A stretch of DNA of 64,000 bases from Sphingopyxis sp. (GTDB lineage: Bacteria > Pseudomonadota > Alphaproteobacteria > Sphingomonadales > Sphingomonadaceae). The stretch is from contig JAIXHQ010000009.1 of assembly GCA_030145715.1 (NCBI GenBank), forward strand, positions 43,959 through 107,958, written 5' to 3'. Under the pieces are notes generated by a model. That model was not told the origin of the DNA. It saw only the letters and a list, made by a program, of their open reading frames with translations, and made no database searches. The translations under genes and the position numbers were made by a program. Every line of letters begins with the position of its first letter. Positions within the stretch are counted from its first letter, which is position 1. Of this stretch, positions 1 through 9,205 are shown piece by piece.

Positions 1-494
1 TCAACGCGGTTTCGGGCTATTCGGGCGGAGGCAAGGAACTGATCGCGCGGTTCGAGGCCGAGCCTGACCTGGGCTTTCGCAGCTATGGCCTGTCATTGAA
101 CCACAAGCATGTCCCCGAAATGCAGCGGGGCGCGGGCTTGACCCACCCGCCGCTATTCGCGCCGGCCGTGGTTCCCGTTTATCGCGGGATGCTGGTCGAG
201 GTGCCTCTCGGCTTCGATGCGCCGACCGCCGATGCGGCTTTCGCCACCCTTGCCGCGCATTTCGAAGGATCGCCGCTCATATCGGTCCGCCGCGGCGAAG
301 ATAGCGAATTGCTGCTCAACCGGAACGAAGACGCGACCGACAGGATGGACCTGGCAGTTTTTTCGGATCCTTCAGGCTGTCAATTACGCCTCGTCGCCAG
401 GCTCGACAATCTGGGCAAGGGCGCCGGCGGCGCCTGCGTCCAGAATCTCAACATCATGGCAGGGCTGCCCGAAACCGCGGGGCTACGACTATAG
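1..494 (+). CDS. argC: N-acetyl-gamma-glutamyl-phosphate reductase, C-terminal half (cut by window edge)
   Basis: The open frame is read from base 3 and enters from outside the window; 163 residues remain of a family of roughly 310-350. ArgC reduces N-acetyl-glutamyl phosphate to the semialdehyde with NADPH in arginine synthesis (cytosol). The visible part begins NAVSGYSGGGKELI, as in the family stretch following the catalytic cysteine, which lies outside. It contains the conserved NHKHVPEM segment with the catalytic histidine region, and ends with the conserved QNLNIMAGLPETAGL. The stop is at 492-494. The family assignment is strong; the N-terminal NADP-binding domain cannot be inspected. 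Confidence 0.93.
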   Translation, partial: NAVSGYSGGGKELIARFEAEPDLGFRSYGLSLNHKHVPEMQRGAGLTHPPLFAPAVVPVYRGMLVEVPLGFDAPTADAAFATLAAHFEGSPLISVRRGEDSELLLNRNEDATDRMDLAVFSDPSGCQLRLVARLDNLGKGAGGACVQNLNIMAGLPETAGLRL

Positions 495-495
495 A

Positions 496-726
496 TTAGT
501 GGACGGTGTCAAGCACATCCTCGACCGATAAATAGGTTATCAGCCGCTCGATCTGCCGCCAGCGCGCAAAATGGACGTGATTTCCAAGCGTACGATACTG
601 CTCGGCCCGTGCCGCGGCGGCGAACCCCGCTTCGTCGCCGTGCATGCTGATTAAAGCATGCGCATCCTCGACGGCGGCGCGATCCGTTAGAAAGGGGGCT
701 GGCAAATACATGGATTGTCCGGACAA
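496..726 (-). CDS. Small conserved hypothetical protein (76 aa)
   Basis: A short acidic/helical protein, convergent with argC and ending one base from its stop. The centre, DAHALISMHGDEAGFAAAAR followed by a segment ending HFARWRQIERLITYL, resembles small sphingomonad proteins with an 'alanine-rich helix, then W-R-x-I-x-R' pattern. No catalytic motif, signal peptide or membrane segment is visible. An internal Met six codons in (start near 711) is an alternative start. The function is unknown; I call it real because of the protein-like composition and because nothing else explains the gap. Confidence 0.6.
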   Translation of the reverse strand: MSGQSMYLPAPFLTDRAAVEDAHALISMHGDEAGFAAAARAEQYRTLGNHVHFARWRQIERLITYLSVEDVLDTVH

Positions 727-895
727 TTGCGTAGAGCGATCGTCCTACCCCCGCCACCTGACTGCGCCGTTCCCAACCGTGATGAACAACCGGGTAAGGT
801 TAATAGGCTGCCCCGCCCAAGTAACCCCTGCGCCGGATGCAGTCGAAATCGTTTCGCCCCTTTGACGCCGCGTCTTGCCGGTGTAGACAAGGACC

Positions 896-2236
896 ATGCG
901 CACGATCGTGAAATATGCCGCCCTTGCCTTGCTGCTGCTCATCATCATTGGCGGCGTAACTTTATACATCATGTCGCGGCCGGATGTGGCGCGCTTTTCG
1001 ACCGCCGAGCTCAGCGGTCGCGTACCCGTGATGGCTTCGCAAAAGACCGAATCCTTCCCGACGATGAACATTCCCGAGGCGACAAGCTGGCCCGCGGGGC
1101 AAGCGCCCCGCGCCGCACAGGGGCTGACGGTCACGCGTTTTGCCGAAGGGCTCGACCATCCGCGCAACATGCTCGTCCTGCCCAACGGCGATATATTGGT
1201 TGCCGAGGCGCAAAGCCCGCCCCGCGACAGTTCGGGTATCGAGAACAAGGTCATGGGCAAGCTGATGGGCAAAGCCGGAGCCGGCGGCGTCTCGGCCAAT
1301 CGCATCACCCTGCTGCGCGATGCCAATGGCGACGGCAAAGCCGAAGTCAAGACGGCCTATATCACCGGACTCAATTCCCCCTATGGCATGGCGCTGGTCG
1401 GCAAGACGCTTTACATCGCCAACACCGACGCGCTGCTGGCCTTTCCCTATACCGAGGGCGAGACCAGAATGAGCGGCAAGCCGGCGAAGATCGTCGATCT
1501 GCCCGCCAAGGGCACCAATCGCCACTGGACCAAAAGCCTTGTCGCGGCGCCCAACGGCTGGCTCTATATCGGCGTCGGCGCCGACAGCAACATTGGCGAA
1601 AATGGCATGAACCGCGAGTTTCGCCGTGCCAGCGTCCTCGAGGTGCGGCCCGAAAATAAATATATGCGAACATTCGCGGCGGGCATCCGCAATCCCGTGG
1701 GGCTGAACTTCTATCCGGGTAGCAACCGACTGTGGACCGTGGTCAACGAGCGCGATATGCTCGGCAGCGACCTTGTCCCCGACTATCTGACCGACGTCAC
1801 CGAAGGCGATTTCTATGGCTGGCCCTGGTATTATTGGGGCGGCTATGTCGATCCCCGCGTCGCGCCAGAGGCCGAAGATCGCCGTCAATATGTCAAACGA
1901 CCCGAATATGGGCTTGGCGCCCACACCGCGCCGCTGGGCTTCACCTTCACCCAGGGCCTCAACCTGGGCGACCGATGGACAAGTGGCGCGCTGATCGCCC
2001 TGCACGGATCGTGGAACCGCGAACCTGTAGCTGGATATAGCGTCATATTCGTCAAGTTCGGCCCTAACGGCAAGCCGGTCGACGCTTTGCCGATCACCCT
2101 GCTTGACCAGTTTCTCGCCGCCGACGGCAAGACGACGCGCGGCCGCCCGGCGGATGTCAAGGTCGCCAAGGATGGTAGCGCGCTGATTGCTGACGACACG
2201 GGCAACACCATCTGGCGGGTCGCAAAGGCGGGATAG
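896..2236 (+). CDS. Sorbosone dehydrogenase-family (PQQ sugar dehydrogenase-like) membrane-anchored protein
   Basis: A 446-residue protein with an N-terminal membrane anchor (about residues 7-25, rich in L and I) and a six-bladed propeller-type periplasmic domain. Family signatures include FAEGLDHPRNMLVLPNGDIL near residue 85, the NRITLLRDANGDG blade loop, AAGIRNPVGLNFYPG near 260 and LHGSWNREPVAGYSV near 365. Relatives oxidise sugars or aldoses with PQQ in the periplasm, feeding electrons to the respiratory chain. The substrate cannot be told from sequence, and no PQQ synthesis genes are nearby. It stands alone between a small convergent gene and the iron-uptake block. The start gives a typical positively charged n-region (MRTIVK). 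Confidence 0.82.
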   Translation: MRTIVKYAALALLLLIIIGGVTLYIMSRPDVARFSTAELSGRVPVMASQKTESFPTMNIPEATSWPAGQAPRAAQGLTVTRFAEGLDHPRNMLVLPNGDILVAEAQSPPRDSSGIENKVMGKLMGKAGAGGVSANRITLLRDANGDGKAEVKTAYITGLNSPYGMALVGKTLYIANTDALLAFPYTEGETRMSGKPAKIVDLPAKGTNRHWTKSLVAAPNGWLYIGVGADSNIGENGMNREFRRASVLEVRPENKYMRTFAAGIRNPVGLNFYPGSNRLWTVVNERDMLGSDLVPDYLTDVTEGDFYGWPWYYWGGYVDPRVAPEAEDRRQYVKRPEYGLGAHTAPLGFTFTQGLNLGDRWTSGALIALHGSWNREPVAGYSVIFVKFGPNGKPVDALPITLLDQFLAADGKTTRGRPADVKVAKDGSALIADDTGNTIWRVAKAG

Positions 2237-2492
2237 TCAATCTCCAAAGCCTCCTGATCATCAAAGGGGCCGCTAGTAGCTGTCGCGTCGGCACGCGGCA
2301 GCCCAGACGGACTTCCCCCATCCCGAAATTCACGCGCTTTGCGGCAACGCACGCCCATGCACGTCCCTGCACGGCGTTACGCCCCGCCACTTCTGCTATT
2401 TCTCGAAGCGTTGCACCGGCGGCCATGGTGCCGCCGACCGATGGCTAAATCCAGTCTCAACAAATATCACAAGCGTCACGAACCTTAGTTAT

Positions 2493-2519
2493 TGCAAATG
2501 ATTATCAATGCCGATAATC
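2493..2519. promoter_or_regulatory. Fur-like box upstream of the TonB siderophore receptor
   Basis: Bases 2493-2507 read TGCAAATGATTATCA, matching 12 of 14 defined positions of the 7-1-7 Fur consensus (TGATAAT, one base, ATTATCA). An overlapping perfect inverted repeat, GATTATC, six bases, GATAATC, spans 2500-2519. The position just before a siderophore receptor fits iron-dependent repression by Fur. The box overlaps the first possible start codons of the frame, which argues that translation begins further downstream. Confidence 0.6.
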
Positions 2520-2590
2520 GCGCTGGCGGGGGAGATTTCTATCAACTGCGCAGCGCGATTGCCGGCGCCCTATTTGCGGATTCATCAACC

Positions 2591-4729
2591 TTGACCCTCT
2601 CCCTCCTCCAGCGCGTTTCGCTGTTACCGCTTCTTTACCCTGCGCTCGCGCTGCCTATGATCGCGAACGCTCAAACCGAACCACCCACTGACAGGAGCGA
2701 TCGGCCAGCGACGGATGTCGACTCTTCGGAAATTGTGGTGCTGGGACGGGCGAACGACGGATATGCGACACGTCGCATCACCACCGCCACGCGGACCGGC
2801 ACCGATCTGAAGGATATTCCTCAATCGGTGCAAGTCGTGCCGCGCCAGATCATCGAGGACCAGCAGGCCACCGATCTCACGAGCGTTGCGACGAACGTCA
2901 GCGGCATCCAGTCTGGCGGAAACAGCGGCAACCGCACGGAAACCTTCACGATCCGCGGGTTCAAGGCGTCGGCCTACGCCATCGACAGCGTGATCCTGAA
3001 CCCCGCCCTTACCAATTCCGACATCCTGCGAGACCTGTCCTATGTCGAGCGGGTGGAGGTGCTGAAAGGGCCCGCGTCCGTGCTTTACGGCCGGGGCGAC
3101 CCCGGCGGCCTCATCAACATCGTTACCAAGCAACCGCAGTTCAATACCGCCATGTCGCTATCCGGGCAGATCGGCAGTTACGGCTTCGCGCGTGGCGAAG
3201 CCGACTTCACCGGACCTGTTCTGGACGACATCATCGCGGTCCGCCTGATCGGTGCCTATCAACGCGCCGACACTTTTCGCGATTACCTGATCCCCTCGCG
3301 GCGAATTTTCGTGGCCCCGTCCATGCTTATCACCCCAGGCGATCGTACGCGCATTTTGTTGAGCGGCGCCTATACCGATCAGCGCGTCCAGTCGGACCGC
3401 GGCTTGCCGGTGCTGCGCGATAGCAACGGCGTCTTTCAGGTCGCCGGCCCAAAATATGGCTTTTACGGTGAAAGCTGGGCCCAAACCGAGACCCGCCGTC
3501 TGGAACTGGGTTATCGGATCGAACATGATGCCAGCGACTGGCTGACGCTGCGGCAAATCAGCAGTTACAATCGCAGCAGAAACGAACAATTGATCGCCAA
3601 TTATTCCAGCGTCGCCAGCGATGGCAGAACGCTGCGGCGGACCGCAGCGCGCCTGGACGAGCGCAGCAACAGCGTGGATCTTCAATTCGATGCGGTCGCC
3701 AAATTCGCCACCGGCGGCATCAATCATACGCTTGTTGTGGGCGGACAATATACGCGCGGCACACGCGCGCCTGCACAATCGCGCGCACAGCTGGCTTCGA
3801 TCGACCTGTTCGCCCCCGTTTACGGCGCCGAACCGGGACGATTTGCCGCCCCCAATAATCGCCTGAATCAGGTAAGGGTCTGGGGCGCCTATATTCAGGA
3901 TCAGATCGACATCGGACGGTCGGTCAACATTCTTGCCGGGTTGCGATTCGACCACAGCAGGCAGCAGAACCGGTCCGTAGGTGACGTGGCCTCCGTCACG
4001 AACAACCGTGTTTCGCCGCGGATAGGGGTCGTTTACAAACCTTCGTCCCATATTTCGCTGTTCGCCGACTATACCCGTTCCTTCATGCCGAATGCCGGGG
4101 TCCGATTTGGCGGCGGCACATTCGCGCCGGAACTGGGGCGGCAATATGAAGTCGGCATCAAGGCCGATTTTGCGAGGAATGTCTCGCTGACCGCTGCACT
4201 CTATGATCTGCGTCGGCAGAATGTCTTGACCAATGATCCGGCCAACCCCGGTTTCCAGATCCAGACGGGCGTCCAGCGGGCGCGCGGTGCCGAAGTCGAT
4301 ATGACTGGCGAGATTGTCGCCGGTTGGAATATCGTCGCCAATGCGTCGTACATCAAGGCCACTATCGTTTCAGACCAGGAATTCACGCCGGGCAATCATC
4401 TGCAGAACGTGCCGCACTGGAGCGGCAGCATCTGGTCGAATTATAGCATCCGGTCGGGCGCCTTGCGCGGCCTCGGCTGGGGCGCCGGTATTTCGGGCGT
4501 GTCCCGCAGGGCATCGGACCTGGAAAATTCGATGAGGCTGGCCGGCTACGCCCGCGTGGATGCCGGGGTGCATTACGACGTCGCGGAACTTGGGCGCGTT
4601 TCGCTCAACGTCAAAAACCTGTTCAACAGATTCTATATCGACACGCCGGGCATCGGCGCCGGACCCACTCTGGGCCTGTATCCCGGCGCCAGCCGCACGT
4701 TTCTGTTGGGCGTGCGGAGCAGCTTCTGA
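2591..4729 (+). CDS. TonB-dependent siderophore receptor (no STN domain)
   Basis: An outer-membrane gated channel for ferric siderophores. The frame is open from 2492, but the Fur-like box at 2493-2519 overlaps the earliest TTG/ATG codons. I therefore prefer TTG 2591, which gives a signal peptide (LTLSLLQRVSLLPLLYPALA, cleavage after IANA). ATG 2498 or CTG 2546 remain possible. A TonB box-like stretch (SSEIVVLGRA) follows, then the plug domain with DIPQSVQVVPRQIIEDQQA, VERVEVLKGPASVLYGRGDP and GGLINIVTKQP, typical of the TIGR01783 siderophore-receptor family. The barrel ends RTFLLGVRSSF with the terminal Phe expected by the BAM machinery. With no STN domain, it should not itself signal to the sigma/FecR pair downstream. 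Confidence 0.88.
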   Translation: MTLSLLQRVSLLPLLYPALALPMIANAQTEPPTDRSDRPATDVDSSEIVVLGRANDGYATRRITTATRTGTDLKDIPQSVQVVPRQIIEDQQATDLTSVATNVSGIQSGGNSGNRTETFTIRGFKASAYAIDSVILNPALTNSDILRDLSYVERVEVLKGPASVLYGRGDPGGLINIVTKQPQFNTAMSLSGQIGSYGFARGEADFTGPVLDDIIAVRLIGAYQRADTFRDYLIPSRRIFVAPSMLITPGDRTRILLSGAYTDQRVQSDRGLPVLRDSNGVFQVAGPKYGFYGESWAQTETRRLELGYRIEHDASDWLTLRQISSYNRSRNEQLIANYSSVASDGRTLRRTAARLDERSNSVDLQFDAVAKFATGGINHTLVVGGQYTRGTRAPAQSRAQLASIDLFAPVYGAEPGRFAAPNNRLNQVRVWGAYIQDQIDIGRSVNILAGLRFDHSRQQNRSVGDVASVTNNRVSPRIGVVYKPSSHISLFADYTRSFMPNAGVRFGGGTFAPELGRQYEVGIKADFARNVSLTAALYDLRRQNVLTNDPANPGFQIQTGVQRARGAEVDMTGEIVAGWNIVANASYIKATIVSDQEFTPGNHLQNVPHWSGSIWSNYSIRSGALRGLGWGAGISGVSRRASDLENSMRLAGYARVDAGVHYDVAELGRVSLNVKNLFNRFYIDTPGIGAGPTLGLYPGASRTFLLGVRSSF

Positions 4730-4958
4730 CGGTCATCCCGCAACAGCCAGCATTCTGCGCAGCGAACGTCGTCGCCCATCTGGGGCGGCGTTCGCTGCAG
4801 CGGCCAAGGCCGAGGTTGCCGCACAGCAGCCCGTCGCCCGGCCAATGCCTGGTTGTTTTCAGGGAATTTTCGGCGGACCCATGGCCGTTTCGAAGCGGTG
4901 ATCGCCGACTGGCAGGGAATGTAATCGTTCCGTAACAAGCCGCGAATAGTGCGCCCTG

Positions 4959-5561
4959 ATGCTGCTATCATCGAACGAACGTGCCAAATGGCTTGCAAGT
5001 CATATATTGGTTCATGAAGCAGGACTTCGTTCCTGGCTGAAGAAATATCCGTCAGTTAATGAAATAGATGACATAATACAGGAAGCCTATGCCATACTGG
5101 CGGCGATTGGTTCGGTTGACCACATCCGCAACCCGCGCAATTATCTTTACGAAGTCGCAAAATCCATCGTTCTTCGTAATATCCGGAACGCGAAAATTGT
5201 TCAATTCAACGAAATTGTTGAATTGGACTCAATGTCGATACCGTGCAAGGATCCTTCACCCGAAGACATAGCCATATCGCGCGATGAACTGACCCGAACG
5301 GAGCAGGCTATCGGAGGGTTATCGGAAAAGTGCCGCGAAGCATTCACGCTTCGAAAAATTCAGGGATTATCTCAGCGCGACGTCGCAAGGCATATGGAAA
5401 TTTCTGAAAGTACTGTAGAAAAGCATATCAGCAAGGCGCTACATGCATTGCTGCAGACGGTGGGGCGTGGCAAGAAAGGAGAGGTCGTCGAAGTCAGTGA
5501 GTCAGATGCGAGACAATCAGGAGAAATCACTCGGCTTGCGAGAATCCAGCGCGCAAATTGA
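4959..5561 (+). CDS. ECF RNA polymerase sigma factor, FecI-like
   Basis: A 200-residue sigma factor. Region 2 lies at about residues 20-85 (DDIIQEAYAILAA, NYLYEVAKSIVLRNIRN), and region 4 at about 120-175 with the HTH SQRDVARHMEISESTVEKHI. FecI-type factors direct transcription of TonB receptor genes once a surface signal releases them. The gene overlaps the following fecR-type gene by about 55 bases, as usual for such pairs. Codon use is visibly AT-richer than its neighbours (for example GAAATAGATGACATAATACAG near 5060), and about 30 residues extend beyond region 4. No good Shine-Dalgarno sequence is visible before ATG 4959. Confidence 0.9.
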   Translation: MLLSSNERAKWLASHILVHEAGLRSWLKKYPSVNEIDDIIQEAYAILAAIGSVDHIRNPRNYLYEVAKSIVLRNIRNAKIVQFNEIVELDSMSIPCKDPSPEDIAISRDELTRTEQAIGGLSEKCREAFTLRKIQGLSQRDVARHMEISESTVEKHISKALHALLQTVGRGKKGEVVEVSESDARQSGEITRLARIQRAN

Positions 5562-6489
5562 TATTGCGGCGGCTGAATGGGTGGCGCGCTGTGATCGCGG
5601 CCCCCTGTCCAAAAACGATCAGGCAGCATTGGATAGCTGGGCGGCGCAGGATGTCCGCCGTGCGGGGGCCTTTGCCCGCGCCGTCGCTATCAACCTGACG
5701 GCCGGAACCGGCAACGCCTCGTTCCGACCCGACACGACATATAAAGCGCCCGAGCAGGCAATGTCGCGCCGACGCCTGATGCTGGCCGCCGCAAGCGTGA
5801 CGGCGGTCGCCTTTACTGGCCTTGCCACTTACCAGTTCCTGCTGCCCGGCAAGCGGGTATCGACGGAAAAAGGCAATATCCGTCTTGTTCCTCTGGATGA
5901 TGGATCGGCGGTCACGCTGAACACCGATTCCGCCGCCACCATCGCCTATGACGAAGGATCACGGCGGGTGGAACTAACTCGTGGCGAGGCGTTTTTCGAC
6001 GTCGCCAAGGATTCGGCCCGACCCTTTATCGTGTCGGTCGGCACCGTATCGGTTCGGGCGATCGGGACCAGCTTTACAGTAAGACTTCGCGCCGATACCG
6101 GCGCCGTCGATGTCGTAATGCGCGAAGGGCGTGTCGAAATACGCCGCAAGGGTGACGATGCCGTATGGCGCCTTGGCGCGCAACAATCGCTTCGGTCGGT
6201 TGGCGCTGCCCCGCCTGCGGTGACAAAACTGTCCAGCGACGATTTGACGCGCGCGCTCGCTTGGAAGGCCGGCATGATTGACCTGACCAATATGACGATT
6301 GCGCAAGCGTCCGAAGAATTCGCGCGCTATTCGGATCGCCGCGTGACCTTTGCGGACCCGGCAATCGGACAGATCAGGCTTACGGGGCTCTACCCCGCGC
6401 AAGATCCCGACGGCTTTGCCGAGTCTGTCGCGACCATTTTCGACCTGAGGGCGAAACGCACGGAAACGGGTACGCAGATCACCAGGTAA
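5506..6489 (+). CDS. FecR-family anti-sigma factor / signal transducer
   Basis: A 327-residue inner-membrane protein. The N-terminal cytoplasmic domain (AAEWVARCDRGPLS, LDSWAAQD) binds the sigma factor. One membrane span follows (RRRLMLAAASVTAVAFTGLA, about residues 84-105), then the periplasmic FecR domain with RGEAFFDVAKDSARPFIV, and a C-terminal STN-like (DUF4974) domain (RVTFADPAIGQIRLTG) expected to touch the signalling domain of the cognate receptor. I chose ATG 5506; GTG 5497 is nearer the AAAGGAGAG at 5475-5483 and is an alternative. It is co-transcribed and overlapping with the sigma gene, and convergent with the STN-containing receptor across a strong terminator. Confidence 0.9.
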   Translation: MRDNQEKSLGLRESSAQIDIAAAEWVARCDRGPLSKNDQAALDSWAAQDVRRAGAFARAVAINLTAGTGNASFRPDTTYKAPEQAMSRRRLMLAAASVTAVAFTGLATYQFLLPGKRVSTEKGNIRLVPLDDGSAVTLNTDSAATIAYDEGSRRVELTRGEAFFDVAKDSARPFIVSVGTVSVRAIGTSFTVRLRADTGAVDVVMREGRVEIRRKGDDAVWRLGAQQSLRSVGAAPPAVTKLSSDDLTRALAWKAGMIDLTNMTIAQASEEFARYSDRRVTFADPAIGQIRLTGLYPAQDPDGFAESVATIFDLRAKRTETGTQITR

Positions 6490-6570
6490 TAGCCATTTTT
6501 GGTCCAATGAGCCGGGCGTTTCATTATATCCGGCAATGGCTTAGTCGGACCAGCGTCCCACACAAGACAG

Positions 6571-6603
6571 AAGAGGCCGGGCTTTGTCCAAGCCCGGCCT
6601 CTT
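6571..6603. terminator. Bidirectional intrinsic terminator-type hairpin
   Basis: A perfect 14-base inverted repeat, AAGAGGCCGGGCTT, five bases, AAGCCCGGCCTCTT, lies between the convergent fecR-type gene and the FecA-like receptor. It is GC-rich with A/T at the stem base. There is no long T-run, so termination strength is inferred. Confidence 0.75.
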
Positions 6604-6637
6604 GCCGTCGACAGGGTCTATGGCCCCCTATGCGGGG

Positions 6638-9040
6638 TCACCATTTACGCGAGATTTCGAGAAACGCGCTGCGCGGCGCGCCAGGAAAATGGCCGGTATT
6701 GGCACGAAACCCCGATACCGCATAAGTTTTGTCGAGAATATTATCGATGCGGATCAACGCCTTCCACGGTCCGTCCTCATACATGATCGAAGCATCCAAC
6801 ACCGCATAAGGCTTTACGCGTTGTCCTGCTTCGGACAGGCGCTCGCCCACCACGTCGCCGCCGATAGCCGCGGCGAACGGCGTTCCGGCGATCTGATAAC
6901 GGCTCCAGAAACCCAGCTTGTGCCTCGGTGCGTTGGCAAACCGATCGCTGACCGCGCCGTCCAGACCCGCCGCGCCCTTTGTGATGCGGGCATCATTATA
7001 GGAATAGTTGAGCATCACCAGCCAGTTGCGCGTGACGTCGGCGGAGATGTCAAACTCGGCGCCCCGGCTGGTCACTTCACCGAAGGCAATCAACGCTTCG
7101 GGCGTCGCGCCATTCGGGTCGGATTGCAGGATGTTGGTCTTCTTGATCTGATAGACGGCGGCGGTCGATTGAATGCGCCCGTTCAACAGCGACGTCTTGA
7201 TTCCGCCCTCGATCATCTTGGCCTTGGAGGGGCTGAAGGGGCCGCCGAATTCCGGTGCCTGGCTGCCGATGCTCTGCGCCTCGAAACTGTTGGCCCATTG
7301 TCCATAGGCCGAGATTTCGTCGGTGATCCGATAGACGCCGCCAATGCGATAGGTCAGCGCGCTGTCGGACAGCGACTGAACCGCACCGCGGCTGATATTG
7401 TCGACGAACCGGTCGATGCGCAGGCCACCGGTCAGGATCAGGCGTCCGAAGTTCAACTCTTCCAACAGATAGCCGCCGATCTGGTTGCGGCTGGAGATCG
7501 TGCCGCCAATCGGCCGCAGATTATAGGTCGCGGGGTCGGACACCCCATATTCCGGGTTCTGCAACGATATGGGCGCGGGGAGCCCGGGCGTCGCGACAAA
7601 GGTGCCGCGTGCTTCATAGCGGCGGGTATAATCCTGTCGCGTATAGAAATAATCGATGCCCGCCAGCAGCCTTCCCTCGACATTCCCGATGCCATGCGAC
7701 CATCTTGCATTCGCGTTGGCGGCGAAATTGTCGATGATGCGAAAAGTGTTGCGATAGCGGCGGCTGACCAGATCGGGCAGCCCGTCCCCATCGCTGTCGC
7801 GCAGGCGATCCGGTTCATGATATTGGCTGGCCTCGGTTCCCCGCGAATAGCGGGCGGCCACGTCAAATTCGAAAGCGTCGGACACCGCCCAGTCGAACGA
7901 TGCCTGAAATGCATTCGAATTCAGCCGGGTTCCGTCCTTCTTCTCGTTCGTGTTCCACGTCCGGCTGCCCAGAAAATTGCCCTGATCGTCGGTCGGCACG
8001 CCGCGCAGACGGGCACCCGCCATGCTCTGGTTATAATGGGTGGCCTGAAGCGTCAGCTTGGCATCGCCGATATTGAACGCCATGCCGCCGTCGGCAATGA
8101 AGGTGCGGCTGTTGGCATTGTTGCGCGGCAGGTTCATCGATTCATAGAAGAGGCCAAGGCGGGTTGCCGGGGCGCCGTCCATGTCGGACAATAGGCCGCC
8201 CAGTTCCAGCGAACCGCCGAAACGGCTGCGCGTGCCACCGATCAGCGTGGCGCGTCCCGACCGCACATCGGTCGGCTTTTTCGAAATATAGTTCAGGATG
8301 CCGCCGGGCGCCGCAGGTCCGTAGAGCATACCCGCCGGCCCCTTGAGATATTCGACGCGCTCGACGTTGAACAATTGCGGGACCGACAGGCCGACATAGG
8401 GGTCGCCGCGCAGCCCGTCGAAGAAATTTTCTTCCTGCTTGAAACCGCGAGCGGAAACCACCGAATAGGAATAGGCCGAAATGCCGGCGAGGTTGCGGTA
8501 AAGATCCTGTCCGGTGCGCGCGCCCTGATCCTCCAACAACTGGTTGTTGATCGTCTGGATATTGAGGCTGGATTCCAGCGGCGGCGTATCCAGCTTGCCG
8601 CTTGCGGCATGATCGACGCGGTAAAGTCGCTGGGCGCGGCCGGTTACGACGATGTCGTCGGTCGCGTCGGTCGCATGAGCGGGGTCTGTCGCGTCGTCGG
8701 CGTGAAAGGAGGCTGCCGTTGCCTGGACCGACCGCTTGAGACGGAGCAGGATGACGCCATTATTGTCGGATACGATTTCCAGCCCGGTGCCGCCGATCAG
8801 CCGCCGCAGCGCCGCCCGGTCGTCAAAGGTGCCGCGCAGTTCCTTGACCCGAACGCCGGCCAGACCGTCGGCAGGGGCGATGATCCGGATGCCCGACTGG
8901 CGGGCAAATTCTGTGATCGCGGTCGAGGCTTCCTGCGCCTCGATATTGAAGGTGCGATCGGCCGCCCATGCCGGACCCGCCATCAAAAGCGCGGTGCAAG
9001 CAACGCAGCTTCGCAATTCGATCGTCAACCGTTTGAACAT
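6638..9040 (-). CDS. TonB-dependent receptor with N-terminal STN signalling domain (FecA-like)
   Basis: An 800-residue outer-membrane receptor. It has a signal peptide to about residue 26 (cleavage near GPAWAA), then an STN (secretin/TonB N-terminal) domain, residues about 27-105 (FNIEAQEASTAITEFARQSG, LRRLIGGTGLEIV). This periplasmic module contacts FecR and reports ligand occupancy. A TonB box (DDIVVTGRAQ) and plug (VERVEYLKGPAGMLYGPAAP, GGILNYISKKP) follow, then a barrel ending FLEISRKW. I chose ATG 9040 because the strand reads GGGAGGAAATGAC just before it. Together with the sigma and FecR genes it forms a complete cell-surface signalling set for a ferric-siderophore-type ligand. Confidence 0.92.
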   Translation of the reverse strand: MFKRLTIELRSCVACTALLMAGPAWAADRTFNIEAQEASTAITEFARQSGIRIIAPADGLAGVRVKELRGTFDDRAALRRLIGGTGLEIVSDNNGVILLRLKRSVQATAASFHADDATDPAHATDATDDIVVTGRAQRLYRVDHAASGKLDTPPLESSLNIQTINNQLLEDQGARTGQDLYRNLAGISAYSYSVVSARGFKQEENFFDGLRGDPYVGLSVPQLFNVERVEYLKGPAGMLYGPAAPGGILNYISKKPTDVRSGRATLIGGTRSRFGGSLELGGLLSDMDGAPATRLGLFYESMNLPRNNANSRTFIADGGMAFNIGDAKLTLQATHYNQSMAGARLRGVPTDDQGNFLGSRTWNTNEKKDGTRLNSNAFQASFDWAVSDAFEFDVAARYSRGTEASQYHEPDRLRDSDGDGLPDLVSRRYRNTFRIIDNFAANANARWSHGIGNVEGRLLAGIDYFYTRQDYTRRYEARGTFVATPGLPAPISLQNPEYGVSDPATYNLRPIGGTISSRNQIGGYLLEELNFGRLILTGGLRIDRFVDNISRGAVQSLSDSALTYRIGGVYRITDEISAYGQWANSFEAQSIGSQAPEFGGPFSPSKAKMIEGGIKTSLLNGRIQSTAAVYQIKKTNILQSDPNGATPEALIAFGEVTSRGAEFDISADVTRNWLVMLNYSYNDARITKGAAGLDGAVSDRFANAPRHKLGFWSRYQIAGTPFAAAIGGDVVGERLSEAGQRVKPYAVLDASIMYEDGPWKALIRIDNILDKTYAVSGFRANTGHFPGAPRSAFLEISRKW

Positions 9041-9205
9041 GTCATTTCCTCCCTCGCCGCGCTGCGCGGCGTTCAGGGAGCTAGAGAGAGGAAAGAAGGC
9101 TTCCCCCCATGGCCTGTTCAAAAAAATATTCGAGGCGGCTCGCGATCGGATGACCCAGAAATAGGAATCTGAAAAATCAGCGTTATATCAGACCTTTAGA
9201 CAACC

